Source of the DNA: Burkholderia lata
GTDB lineage: Bacteria; Pseudomonadota; Gammaproteobacteria; Burkholderiales; Burkholderiaceae
Length of the DNA stretch: 64,000 bases
Direction: 5' to 3'
NCBI RefSeq assembly: GCF_000012945.1
Contig: NC_007509.1
Location: forward strand, 992,001-1,056,000
A program made the translations under genes and the position numbers. This document shows, one piece after another, positions 8,766 through 20,147 of this stretch (position 1 is the first letter of the stretch; each line of letters starts with the position of its first letter). The notes beneath the pieces were generated by a model, which was not told the DNA's origin, made no database searches, and saw only the letters and a list, made by a program, of their open reading frames with translations.

Positions 8766-9526
8766 CTTGGGTTTGCCGTTTGAGAAGGGAAACGACGCGC
8801 GCCACGTCGTCGGGCGTATCGACGCCGGCCGGCGGCGCATCGGGCCAGCGCATCACGTCGATCGGCATGCCGAGCCACAGCGCGCGCAGTTGCTCGAGCT
8901 GCTCCAGCTGCTCGAGTTCGCACGGCGCGGTATGCGCCAGTGCCTGCAACGCCGCATTCGAATAACCGTAAAGACCGATATGTCGCAGGTGCCCGCCGAG
9001 GTCCGCACCCGCCGACCGGCCATCGCGACAGAACGGGATCGCCGCGCGCGAGAAGTACAGCGCACGGCCGCGGCGATCGACGACGAGCTTGACGATGCCC
9101 GGTTCGTCGAGCAGCGCGGCATCGCCGACCGGGCATGCGACCGTCGCGATGCCGAGGTCCGGCGCGGCCACGCAGAAATCCGCGAACGCCTTCAGCAGCG
9201 CCTCGGGCACGAGCGGCTCGTCGCCCTGCACGTTCAGCACCACGTCGGTGTCGTGCCAGCCGGACACCCGCGCGAGTTCCGCCGCGCGGTCGGTGCCCGA
9301 CGCATGATGAGCGCCGGTCATCGCGAAGCGGATGCCGCGCGCGTCGAGCGCTGCCGCAATGCGTGCGTCGTCGATCGCGACGACGATGTCCGCACCGGGC
9401 AGCGCACGGCTCACCCGCGCATGCACGCGAGCGATCATCGGCTCGCCGGCCAGGTCGACGAGCGGCTTGCCCGGCAGTCGGGTCGAACCGTACCGGGCCG
9501 GAATCACGACATGTACCGGGCGCCCG

Positions 9527-9543
<17 letters not shown>
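8746..9543 (-). CDS. kdsB: CMP-Kdo synthetase (3-deoxy-manno-octulosonate cytidylyltransferase)
   Basis: 265 aa, slightly longer than the usual 245-255. It activates Kdo with CTP for glycosyl transfer. The start [18 protein letters not shown] carries the nucleotide-binding motif; [15 protein letters not shown] and [10 protein letters not shown] are the standard family signatures. Near the C-terminus a 9-nt unit is repeated three times (8891-8917), giving LEQLEQLEQ; this run accounts for part of the extra length. It overlaps kdsC by 17 bp. Confidence 0.95.
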
Positions 9544-12096
<2,553 letters not shown>

Positions 12097-12100
<4 letters not shown>

Positions 12101-13041
12101 GAGCGATGCGCCGCGGCCGAGCCGATATACGCGAGCACGCCCGAGCGCTCGATGACGCGCCCCCATTCGAGCGCCCTCATCGCGGCCGGATCGGCGCCGT
12201 TCGCGCGAATCCGCGACAGCGGAAACAGCTCGTCGAAGATCGTCGCGCCGGTGACGTGGCACTGGATGCCGAGCTCGTTCGCAGTACGCACGTTCGACGG
12301 CGCGTCGTTGCAGACGATCTTCTTGCCGAGCGACGCGTATTCGAGCAGCTTCGTCGGCGTCTGGAAGCAGTGCGGCCGGTGATACGGAAAGAAGCACACC
12401 GCGTATTCGCTGTCGCGGACGATACGTAGCGCCTCCGGCTGCGGCACGCGGCCGACGAACCGGATGCCCGGCGTATCGCCGAACGCCGCGCGGATCCCGG
12501 GCTCCGGCTGGCCGACCAGCACGAGCGTGTCCGTCTCGTCGCGCCGCGCGTCGCGATAGGCCGCCAGCACCTTGTGAAAGCCGCGCTCGCGGCTCATTTC
12601 GCCGATGTAGCAGAACCGGCCCGACGGCGTGTGCGCGGCATCTGCGTCGGCGCCGGCCGAATCGAAGATCCAGTCCGGCACGCCCATCGGCAGCAACAAC
12701 GTCCGCACGTCGTCGCGGAACGCCATCGCTTCGCGCATCTGCGCGTTCTGGAAAATCCGCAGATCGGGCCGGACATTGAGCACGCGCTTCACGCGATCCT
12801 TGACGGCGGCGAGCCGCCCGACCGACAGCGAGCGATAGTCGTGAATCACGTACCGGGCAGGCGGCAACGCGCGATAGAAACCCATGATGCACCACAGGAT
12901 GCAGGCGTCCCGATCCGGAAAACGCGCGTACGCGTCGAGATCGCCGTCGAACACCTCGAATCCATGCGCACCCAGGCAATGCCCGTAGGCGGCGATCTCG
13001 GGGTAGTTCGCCTTGCCGGGATGCAGAATGAACACCTTCAT
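12097..13041 (-). CDS. Glycosyltransferase, GT1/GT4-type
   Basis: 314 aa starting MKVFILHPGKANYPEI. The C-terminal half has GT-B features: RFCYIGEMSRERGFHKVLAAY, TLVLVGQPEPGIRAAF and FQTPTKLLEYASLGKKIVCND, the last resembling the donor-site E-x7-E region. It has ATGA overlaps at both ends, so it is translationally coupled to the acetyltransferase and the next glycosyltransferase. It is the second ordinary sugar transferase of the locus. Confidence 0.85.
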
Positions 13042-13568
13042 TGCGGCTCCTGTCCGTTGTCGAGAATGCGCGCCGGGACGCCGACGGCGACGCGGCCGTC
13101 GGGCACGTCCCTCAACACCACGGCCCCGGCGCCGATGCGCACGCGATCGCCGACCCGAATCGGGCCGAGCACGACGCTGTGCACGCCGAACTCCACGTGA
13201 TCGCCGATCGTCGGCACGCCGTCGATCGTGCCGTCCTGCCGGGTGGTGTTGCCGATGGTCACGCCGTGACGCAGCGTGCAGTAGTCGCCGATCACCGCGA
13301 ACCCGTTGATCACGAGGCCGGTGCCGTGATAGATCGTGAGCCCCTTGCCGATCTTCGTCTTCACGGGAATCTCGATGCCCATCAGCCAGTCGCACAGCAG
13401 GATGTACAACACGATGAGCGGCGCACCCGCCAGCAGCGTGAACCGGCTCCTGCATGCGAGGTAATGCACGATCCGGTAGAACACCACGACGCAGCGCGTC
13501 TTGACGAACGCATTGCGGCGGCAGTCTTCGGCGATCGCCTCGGCGGTCTGTCGCAACGTGATGGCCAT
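13038..13568 (-). CDS. Serine-acetyltransferase-like hexapeptide acyltransferase (probable polysaccharide O-acetyltransferase)
   Basis: 176 aa. An N-terminal helical part with a hydrophobic segment (APLIVLYILLCDWLMG) is followed by a left-handed beta-helix: IPVKTKIGKGLTIYHGTGLVI, then GDYCTLRHGVTIGNTT and GDHVEFGVHSVVLGPIRVGDRVRIGAGAVVL. The family (CysE/WcaB-like) transfers acetyl groups from acetyl-CoA; inside a polysaccharide operon the likely target is a sugar hydroxyl. The ATG at 13568 lies one base after the upstream TGA, so it is coupled to the Kdo-transferase gene. Confidence 0.85.
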   Translation of the reverse strand: MAITLRQTAEAIAEDCRRNAFVKTRCVVVFYRIVHYLACRSRFTLLAGAPLIVLYILLCDWLMGIEIPVKTKIGKGLTIYHGTGLVINGFAVIGDYCTLRHGVTIGNTTRQDGTIDGVPTIGDHVEFGVHSVVLGPIRVGDRVRIGAGAVVLRDVPDGRVAVGVPARILDNGQEPQ

Positions 13569-13569
13569 C

Positions 13570-14769
13570 TCAATGGGGCCTCGCGAACACGCGCCGGGCC
13601 GCATCGGCCGGGATGCGCGCGGTGCCGAAGTAGTCGATTCCGTCGATCAGGAACGAATGGATGTACTTCAGCAGGCGCTCGCGGTCGAATTCCTTGTAGA
13701 AGCACCGGCCGAGCGACACCACGCGCTTGCCGTACAGCATCGCCTCCAGACCGACCGTCGAATTGATCGTGACGACCGCGTACGCGTGCTTGAGCAGGTC
13801 CGTGGTCGGTGACGTGACGATTTCGAAGTGGTAGGTGTCCTGCAGGCGCACGATCGCATCGATCTCGGCCGCGTCGGTCTCGGCCGGATGAAGCTTCACG
13901 AACAGGTCGGCGCTCTCGTTCGCCGCGAACTCGAACGCATGACGGATCGCCTCGAGATTGCCGACGTCCGAATGCAGCTTGATCTGCGTATCGCCGGACA
14001 CCTGGAGCGGCAGAAACACGTAGCGGCTGGTCGACAGCGTATCGGTCGACAGATTCGCCGCCTGCCGGGGCGCCGGCATCCCGTTGCGCGCGCGCACGCT
14101 GGCGAGGCGCTTGCGGGCCACCCCGCGGCTGACCACCTTCAGCACGTAGTTGGTCGCGGACATCACCTTGCGGGCCAGCGACGTCCGCGCCTGCGGCAGC
14201 GGCATCCGCTTGTCGCGCTCGTAGCGCGACAGCCATCGCGCATGCGTCTCCTCGTCGGGCAGCGGCAGACCGTCGATGACTTCGGGGTGGTGGCTGATCG
14301 TCGACAGCGCATTGACGCCCAGCGAGTCGACGAACAGCTTGCCCGGGAGATTCGAGATCTCGATGAACCGGGTCGCCACGCCGTACACGGTGCATGCCTG
14401 GCGAACCGCCCTGCACACCAGTTGTTGCCCGTTCCACATCACGCACTGCTCGACTCGCCCGCCGCGCAACAGCTCGGACGCGATATGGAAAATCGCCGCC
14501 GACTCGCGCTTCGCGCGCGCCTCCGTCATTTGCCCGTTCAGCACCTCGATCGACAGCCGGTACGGCGTCCGGTCGGCCGCCTGCCCGTCCGGCATGTCGA
14601 TCGGCATCAGGCGGTTCAGGTACACCGACCGATAGCCGCCCAGCAGCAGGCCGAGATGCGCGACGGGCTCGCTCGTCAGGAACGCGAACTCGTACTCGTG
14701 CCTGACCGGGCTCACCAGACGGTTGACGAAGAAGTACCGCTCGAGGGAATCGATGACTATCAGGATCAT
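13570..14769 (-). CDS. KpsS/KpsC-type capsule Kdo transferase homologue
   Basis: 399 aa. The second half carries the capsular-polysaccharide synthesis signatures: VFLPLQVSGDTQI (251-263), KLHPAE (292-297) and TINSTVGLEAMLYGKRVVSLG (334-354), which match the CMP-Kdo-using KpsS/KpsC fold. In group 2 capsules these enzymes build a Kdo linker on phospholipid. Here the gene sits in a Wzx/Wzy-type locus with its own CMP-Kdo pathway, so it more likely inserts Kdo into the repeating unit. It starts 28 bp after the flippase gene. Confidence 0.8.
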   Translation of the reverse strand: MILIVIDSLERYFFVNRLVSPVRHEYEFAFLTSEPVAHLGLLLGGYRSVYLNRLMPIDMPDGQAADRTPYRLSIEVLNGQMTEARAKRESAAIFHIASELLRGGRVEQCVMWNGQQLVCRAVRQACTVYGVATRFIEISNLPGKLFVDSLGVNALSTISHHPEVIDGLPLPDEETHARWLSRYERDKRMPLPQARTSLARKVMSATNYVLKVVSRGVARKRLASVRARNGMPAPRQAANLSTDTLSTSRYVFLPLQVSGDTQIKLHSDVGNLEAIRHAFEFAANESADLFVKLHPAETDAAEIDAIVRLQDTYHFEIVTSPTTDLLKHAYAVVTINSTVGLEAMLYGKRVVSLGRCFYKEFDRERLLKYIHSFLIDGIDYFGTARIPADAARRVFARPH

Positions 14770-14797
14770 GATGGGTTCGTTCGTCGTAGCGGCACCG

Positions 14798-16030
14798 TCA
14801 CGCCGGTGCCCGGGATCGGGACAGGTTCGCGTCGAGTACCCGGTACGTGAGCGCGATGCCGGCCGCCATCAGCGCCGCGCCCGTCAGCGAGAAGATCTGC
14901 ACGCTTGCGGGCGCCGACAGGTTCATCAGTCTCGCCACGCCCAGCGCGCCGGCGAGACAGGTGCCGCAAGCGAGCTGAAACAGGAAATCGACGCGCTGCG
15001 CGCGCGTGGCGAGGAAGATCTGCGACAGCGGCACGTAGATCAGTTGCAGCGCGAAGAGCGGCATCAGGCTCTGATAGAACCCGACCGCGCCCCGCCAGCT
15101 TTCGCCGAAGAACAGGCCGACCAGCGGCCCGAACAGCAGCAGCCCGCCCGCCATATACACAACCGCAAGCCCCGCGAGCGCGCGGGCGTAGCTGCGGTAC
15201 ACCTGCGGCACCGTCGTGGCCGCATCCGGCCGCGCCATTGCGCCGATGGCATCGCGCCGGAACACCCCGCCGACACTCTGCGCGATCAGTGAAACCGGAA
15301 AGAAGCCGAGCCGGTAAGCCGCGGCGAAGTAGCCGGCGCTTTGCGCGTCGAACCAGTGCGGTATCGCGATCGACAGCGCGTACGTCAGCACCGACGCACA
15401 CAGCGTCGACGGCAGGATGTACAGCGCAAAGCGGCGGTTCCGCACGAAGAAGCCGCGCGACAGCCGGAACGAATGGCCGGCCCGGTAGCCGGTCAGCAGG
15501 ATCGCCCCGGCCATCGCGAGCGAGACCGCCGCGCTCACCCACGCGTACAGGTCGAATACGCCGGTGCCCTCGCAGGCGCGACACGCCAGCGCCAGCACGA
15601 GCCCGACGAGAAACGCGCCGTTGACGACCACACGCGACAGCGCGATCCAGCCGTACCGCCTCATGCTGTTCAGGTACGAAGCCGCGGCCAGTTGCACGAA
15701 CGACGCCAGCGCATAGACCGCGACGATGACCAGGTCGGGGCGATCGGCGATGCCGATCGCCGCCACCGACACGGCCACGACGGCCAGGCCCAGCGCCGTC
15801 ACGTTGACGAACGCATTGAACGACTCGCGCGGATCGTCGTCGACGCACGCGAGCTCGTAGCGGAAGGCGAGCAGCGTGCCGCCGAAGGTCGCCAGTGCGA
15901 GCAGGTAGTTGAAGTGGCCGAGCGATTCCGGCCCGAACCGTCGCCCGATCACGAAGATGCACGCGAACAGCGCAATCTGCCCGATCACGACACCGGCCAG
16001 CGAAACGACCGAATCCCTGGGATTGATCAT
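14798..16030 (-). CDS. Wzx-like polysaccharide flippase
   Basis: 410 aa with about twelve membrane segments; start MINPRDSVVSLAGVVIGQIALF, with GGAGAG 4 bases before the ATG. The N-terminal GRRFGPESLGHFNYLLALATF stretch is typical of the MATE-like polysaccharide transporter family (RfbX/Wzx), and the length is normal. It would flip the undecaprenyl-linked repeat unit to the periplasm for Wzy. Confidence 0.88.
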   Translation of the reverse strand: MINPRDSVVSLAGVVIGQIALFACIFVIGRRFGPESLGHFNYLLALATFGGTLLAFRYELACVDDDPRESFNAFVNVTALGLAVVAVSVAAIGIADRPDLVIVAVYALASFVQLAAASYLNSMRRYGWIALSRVVVNGAFLVGLVLALACRACEGTGVFDLYAWVSAAVSLAMAGAILLTGYRAGHSFRLSRGFFVRNRRFALYILPSTLCASVLTYALSIAIPHWFDAQSAGYFAAAYRLGFFPVSLIAQSVGGVFRRDAIGAMARPDAATTVPQVYRSYARALAGLAVVYMAGGLLLFGPLVGLFFGESWRGAVGFYQSLMPLFALQLIYVPLSQIFLATRAQRVDFLFQLACGTCLAGALGVARLMNLSAPASVQIFSLTGAALMAAGIALTYRVLDANLSRSRAPA

Positions 16031-16081
16031 CGCGCTCTCCTGCTGCGCTCGCGCGCCGCGCCGCCTGCGGTCATGCGCGCG

Positions 16082-18319
16082 TCACGCATCGTGCATCCCG
16101 TATTCGTAAGCGACGTACCGGTACCCGCCGTACTTCGAGCCGTACCCGTACTGGCCGAGCCGCGGATTGACGCCGTTGAAGATGACGCCGTTCAGGCGGA
16201 TGCCGTTCTGCGCGAATCGTTTCGACGATTCGCCGATCTCGCCGAGCTTCGTCTTGCCCGCCATCGCGACGAGCAGCGTCGTGCCGGCGAACGCACCGAG
16301 GATCCCGGCATCGGGCACGGCAAGGACCGGCGCCGAGTCGACGATGACGATGTCGTAACGCGACGACAGATCGGCGACCAGCGACGCGAGGTTCCGGTTC
16401 AGCAGCAGTTCGGCGGGGTTCTTCGGCATCGTCCCGGTCGTGACGAAATCGAGGCCCTCGACCACCTCGCGATGCAGCACGTCATCCACGCGCGCACTGC
16501 CCGCGATCAGCTCCGTCAAGCCCCGGCCGCGTGAAAAGCCGAGATAGTCGTGCAGGCGTCCCTTGCGGATGTCGCCGTCGATCAGCAGCACGCGCTTGCC
16601 GGCACTGGCCATCACGACCGCGAGGTTCGACGAGATGAACGTCTTGCCGACGCCCGGCGCCGGGCCGGCGATCAGCACGACGTTGTTCTTCGCCTCGAGC
16701 ATCGCGAACTGCAGCGCGGTCCGCAGGCTCCTCAGGCACTCGACCGCCGGCTCGTTCGGGAAGTCGATCGACAGGATCGACTTGTGGCCGCTCTTGCGCG
16801 CGGCCTCTTCGGCCAGGTCGCGCTGGTGGTCGCTGATCGGCACGGTCGTGTAGACCGCGAGGCCGAGCCGGCGCTCGATCTCGTTGTGGTCCGAGATGCC
16901 GTGGAACAGCATCGAGCGGACGACTGCGGTGCCGCCGCCGGCGAGCAGCCCGAGCAGCAGCGCGGCCACCGCGACCAGTGCCTTCTTCGGCCGCACCGCC
17001 ACTTCCGGCACCGCCGCGGTATCGACGAGGCGTACGTTGCCGACCTTGCCGGCCTGCACGAGCTGCAGCTGCTGCATGTTGTTCAGCAAGGCCGTGTAGA
17101 GATCGGTGTTGACCCTCACGTCGAGCATCAGGCGCACGGTTTCCTGCTGCAGGTCCGGCAGGCGCCGGATCTGTTGCTCCGCAGCGTTCCGATAGCCGCT
17201 CAGCGCCGCGATCTGCTCGTCGATCGCGGTCACGCTCGGATGCCGTTCGGTAAAGCGGGACATCAGCTCCTGCCGCTTCTGCTGCAGTTCGAGCAGGCGC
17301 GTCTTCGCATCCGCGGTCTGGGCCAGCGCGAGCTTCGCTTCCTCGGTCAGGTCGACCGTCCCGCGCTCGTTTCGCACCTTCGTCAGACGCGCTTCGGAAT
17401 CGGTCAATTGCTGCTTGAGCTGCGGCAGTTGCGCGTTGAGGAATTCGAGCGACTGCGCGGCCTCGGCCGACTTCCGCTCGATGTTCTGGCGGACGTACTG
17501 GCGGCCGATCTCGTTCATCGTGTCGCTTACCCATTTCGGATCGGTGTCCTGCAGGCTCGCGACGACGACGTCCGATTGCTTGACGCGCTCCTGGACGTTG
17601 AGGCGGTCCCGGATATCCTCGATCGTCTTCAACCGCGAATTGCGAACGAGCACGAACACGGCGCCGGGCTTCGCGGCGATCGCATCGACGCGCAGCAGGA
17701 TCGGGCCGCGCGGCGACCGGAACCGCTCGAGCGTACCGACCGTGCCCTCGACCGGAGCGTCGAAATCGCCGCCTTCGAGCCGGTAGCGCTTGCCGTCCAG
17801 GTTCGTCAGCGTGAACGTGTCGCCCTCGTTCTTTCGCGGCACGTCGAACTGCGGCACGTCGATGCGCTCGCGGCCCCATGCGTATCCGCCGATTCCGGCG
17901 AGGCCGGGATCGGACAGGCCGTCGCTGTGGCGCGCGATCCAGTCGCCGATCACCGGAAAACGCTTGGGCGACGCGTCGATGAAGAGGTGGAGCTTGTCCA
18001 CCGCGCGTTCGACGACGAGCCTCGACGCCAGAATCTGCTGCTCGGCGGCGGCCGACGACTTGACGTCGAACAGCGCGGACACGTCGCCCAGCAACGACTT
18101 GGCGGCGGACGTATCGGGGCTGTCCTCGACCTGGACCATGATGTTCGCTTCGAACACCGGCTTGCCGAGCACCGCGTACGCCAGGCCCGCGGCCAGGACG
18201 ATGCACGTGATGGTCGCGATCAGCCAGCGGCTTTCCATCAGGATGTCGAGCACCGCGACGAAATCGGTCTCGCTGCCGTCTTCGGCGGCTTGCTGCGGCG
18301 GGGCGGAGGGTTGAGTCAT
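16082..18319 (-). CDS. wzc: Wzc-like polysaccharide co-polymerase / BY tyrosine kinase
   Basis: 745 aa inner-membrane protein controlling chain length and export. N-terminal Wzz domain between two membrane helices (about 33-53 and 465-485), long coiled-coil periplasmic part with the usual QxxLxxR-type repeats, then a cytoplasmic BY-kinase: Walker A GPAPGVGKTF (about 550), Walker A' VLLIDGDIRKG, Walker B IVIVDSAPVLAVPDAG. The last 20 residues form the tyrosine cluster (YGYGSKYGGYRYVAYEYG) that is autophosphorylated in this family. Partner of Wza (channel) and Wzb (phosphatase) directly upstream. Confidence 0.95.
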   Translation of the reverse strand: MTQPSAPPQQAAEDGSETDFVAVLDILMESRWLIATITCIVLAAGLAYAVLGKPVFEANIMVQVEDSPDTSAAKSLLGDVSALFDVKSSAAAEQQILASRLVVERAVDKLHLFIDASPKRFPVIGDWIARHSDGLSDPGLAGIGGYAWGRERIDVPQFDVPRKNEGDTFTLTNLDGKRYRLEGGDFDAPVEGTVGTLERFRSPRGPILLRVDAIAAKPGAVFVLVRNSRLKTIEDIRDRLNVQERVKQSDVVVASLQDTDPKWVSDTMNEIGRQYVRQNIERKSAEAAQSLEFLNAQLPQLKQQLTDSEARLTKVRNERGTVDLTEEAKLALAQTADAKTRLLELQQKRQELMSRFTERHPSVTAIDEQIAALSGYRNAAEQQIRRLPDLQQETVRLMLDVRVNTDLYTALLNNMQQLQLVQAGKVGNVRLVDTAAVPEVAVRPKKALVAVAALLLGLLAGGGTAVVRSMLFHGISDHNEIERRLGLAVYTTVPISDHQRDLAEEAARKSGHKSILSIDFPNEPAVECLRSLRTALQFAMLEAKNNVVLIAGPAPGVGKTFISSNLAVVMASAGKRVLLIDGDIRKGRLHDYLGFSRGRGLTELIAGSARVDDVLHREVVEGLDFVTTGTMPKNPAELLLNRNLASLVADLSSRYDIVIVDSAPVLAVPDAGILGAFAGTTLLVAMAGKTKLGEIGESSKRFAQNGIRLNGVIFNGVNPRLGQYGYGSKYGGYRYVAYEYGMHDA

Positions 18320-18371
18320 GGCAACGATAGGGAGCGAATGGGTTCCAGTGGAGCGTCGACCGGCGGCCGGT

Positions 18372-18806
18372 TCAGACGATGCGAAGGCGCTTCGACCACT
18401 CGGACACGCCGAGCTCGATCAGTCGCGCGCAGCGTTCGAAGACGAATCGCGGCTGGCGGTAAGGGTCGTGCACGTCGAAATCCGTGTACTCGCCGATGCG
18501 GAACACGCGGCCGCGCACGAACGGGAACCGGCCTTCAAGCGACGTGCGCTGGCGCCGGTCCATCACGAGAATCAGGTCGGCGTCGGTACACAGCGACAGG
18601 CCGATTTGCTGCGCGCGATGCGTCGACACGTCGAATCCGCGCAGCCGCATCACGTCGTGCACATACGGCGCGACCGGCATGCCGACGAGCGCGTTCAGGC
18701 CGGCGGACACGATGCGGCGCCCGGGCATCGCCCGGCGCAGCATCGCTTCGGCCATCGGGCTGCGGCAGATGTTTCCCTCGCAGACGATCAGGATGGATTC
18801 GATCAT
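18372..18806 (-). CDS. wzb: Low-molecular-weight protein tyrosine phosphatase, Wzb-like
   Basis: 144 aa, usual length. The P-loop CEGNICRS (9-16) has the C-x5-R signature with nucleophile Cys9 and Arg15; the general acid Asp is in DFDVHDPYRQP near residue 110. It should dephosphorylate the tyrosine tail of the neighbouring Wzc, cycling it during polymer export. ATGA overlap with wza. Confidence 0.95.
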   Translation of the reverse strand: MIESILIVCEGNICRSPMAEAMLRRAMPGRRIVSAGLNALVGMPVAPYVHDVMRLRGFDVSTHRAQQIGLSLCTDADLILVMDRRQRTSLEGRFPFVRGRVFRIGEYTDFDVHDPYRQPRFVFERCARLIELGVSEWSKRLRIV

Positions 18807-19978
18807 TTGGTCGCAATCGCCGCGGTCAGGCCGGCATTGATGGCCGGCAACAACAGGCTGAGCACGCGACTGAACCGGACGAGCCCGTTGCCGTCGACAT
18901 ACACGACGTCCTTCGGCTTCAGCTGGAACTGGTTCGCCAGCACCATCGCCACCGGCGATCGGGCATCGAGGTGATAGACCTGCGGCTGCTCGTCCTGCAT
19001 GCCGCGCACCACGTACAGTTGCGCGGCATCGGCCGTATTCGCATTGAGGCTGCCGGCCTGCGAGATCGCCTCGCTCAGCGTCAGGCGGCCATTGCGCATC
19101 GGCAATGCCGTCACCGGCTTGTTGACCTCGCCCATCACGAACACGCCGCTTTCATCGCGCGGCAGCACGCGCACCAGGTCGCCGTTCCTTAGCACGATCT
19201 TCGACGGATTGCGTCCTTGCTCCGCCATCTCGGTCAGGTCGATCCGGCGCTCGACACCGTCGCGCACGAGGACGATCCGGCTCTGGTCGGCCGTCGCCGC
19301 AAAGCCGCCCGCGCGGCCGATCGCGTCGTACAGCGTCATCGGTATGTCGTTCACCGGCTGCGAGCCCGGCGTGTGCACTTCGCCCTCGATATAGACCTGC
19401 TTCGCGCGAAACGACGCGATGCGCACCGTCACCTGCGGATTCCTGAAGGTCTTGTCGAGACGGCGCGTGAACTGCGTCTGCACCTGCTCGGCCGTCAATC
19501 CGGCGACCTGCACCCGGCCCGCATAGGGAAACTGCAGCGTGCCGTCCTGGTCGACGACGAAACCCGGCGGCGCATCCGCCGCTCGCGGCGCGGCCTGTGC
19601 CGGTGCGCCGAGCGCGGCCGCCAGTTCGGGGTGGTCCCATACGGTGATCTGCAGCACGTCGCCACGCCCGATGGTGTACGCATCCGGCGACGCGCCGATA
19701 TCGTGCGCGTCACCGCGCTGGCCGCGTTCCGCGTCGCGCATGCGCCGGATCAGCGACACGTCGATGTTCGTGACCGGAACCGGCAGCGCGGTACTGTCGG
19801 CCGGCGTCGCACCGCTCTGCAGCGGAATCGACGCAGGCTGCTCCATGCGCATGCCCGGCGCGATGCCACATGCGCCAAGCAATGCACACAGCGGCAGGAT
19901 CGCCGCCAGCGACCCGACACGCACCGGCCATCGCTGCGCGGACACGCGCACCGGCTCCATTTGACGCAACCTCTGCAT
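18803..19978 (-). CDS. wza: Wza-like outer-membrane polysaccharide export lipoprotein
   Basis: 391 aa. Signal peptide with lipobox LLGAC (lipidated Cys37). The polysaccharide export (Poly_export) domain begins at DAYTIGRGDVLQITVWDHPEL, followed by SLBB domains (VYIEGEVHTPGSQPVNDIPM; VFVMGEVNKPV). It forms the octameric outer-membrane channel for the polymer. GAGG ribosome site upstream of ATG. A terminator-like hairpin lies about 100 bp upstream, so it may have its own promoter or be subject to attenuation. Confidence 0.95.
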   Translation of the reverse strand: MQRLRQMEPVRVSAQRWPVRVGSLAAILPLCALLGACGIAPGMRMEQPASIPLQSGATPADSTALPVPVTNIDVSLIRRMRDAERGQRGDAHDIGASPDAYTIGRGDVLQITVWDHPELAAALGAPAQAAPRAADAPPGFVVDQDGTLQFPYAGRVQVAGLTAEQVQTQFTRRLDKTFRNPQVTVRIASFRAKQVYIEGEVHTPGSQPVNDIPMTLYDAIGRAGGFAATADQSRIVLVRDGVERRIDLTEMAEQGRNPSKIVLRNGDLVRVLPRDESGVFVMGEVNKPVTALPMRNGRLTLSEAISQAGSLNANTADAAQLYVVRGMQDEQPQVYHLDARSPVAMVLANQFQLKPKDVVYVDGNGLVRFSRVLSLLLPAINAGLTAAIATK

Positions 19979-20080
19979 GACGACCTCACACCTGTTTTAA
20001 TTGGAAAATGCTCCGATCGCCGCGCGCCGTGTCGACGCGCGTACAGCACCCCTGTCGAGATCGGACCTGCTGCCTGCACT

Positions 20081-20103
20081 AAAAAAATCGGCGCTTGCCG
20101 CCG
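20081..20103 (-). terminator. Intrinsic terminator or attenuator between wbaP-like gene and wza
   Basis: On the minus strand: CGGCG, loop GCAAG, CGCCG, one A, then seven T. It lies 45 bp after the stop of the initiating-transferase gene and 100 bp before wza. A larger GC stem (GCCGCCGG/CCGGCGGC) lies just before it. The T tract makes it the best classical terminator in the window. Confidence 0.7.
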
Positions 20104-20147
20104 CGACGCGCCGCCGGTGTGCATTCCGCCCGGCGGCCCCGCAGCGC

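Noticed and set aside
16550-19192. 880-aa open frame on the plus strand
   Set aside because: Antisense to wzc, wzb and wza, whose motifs are intact on the other strand.
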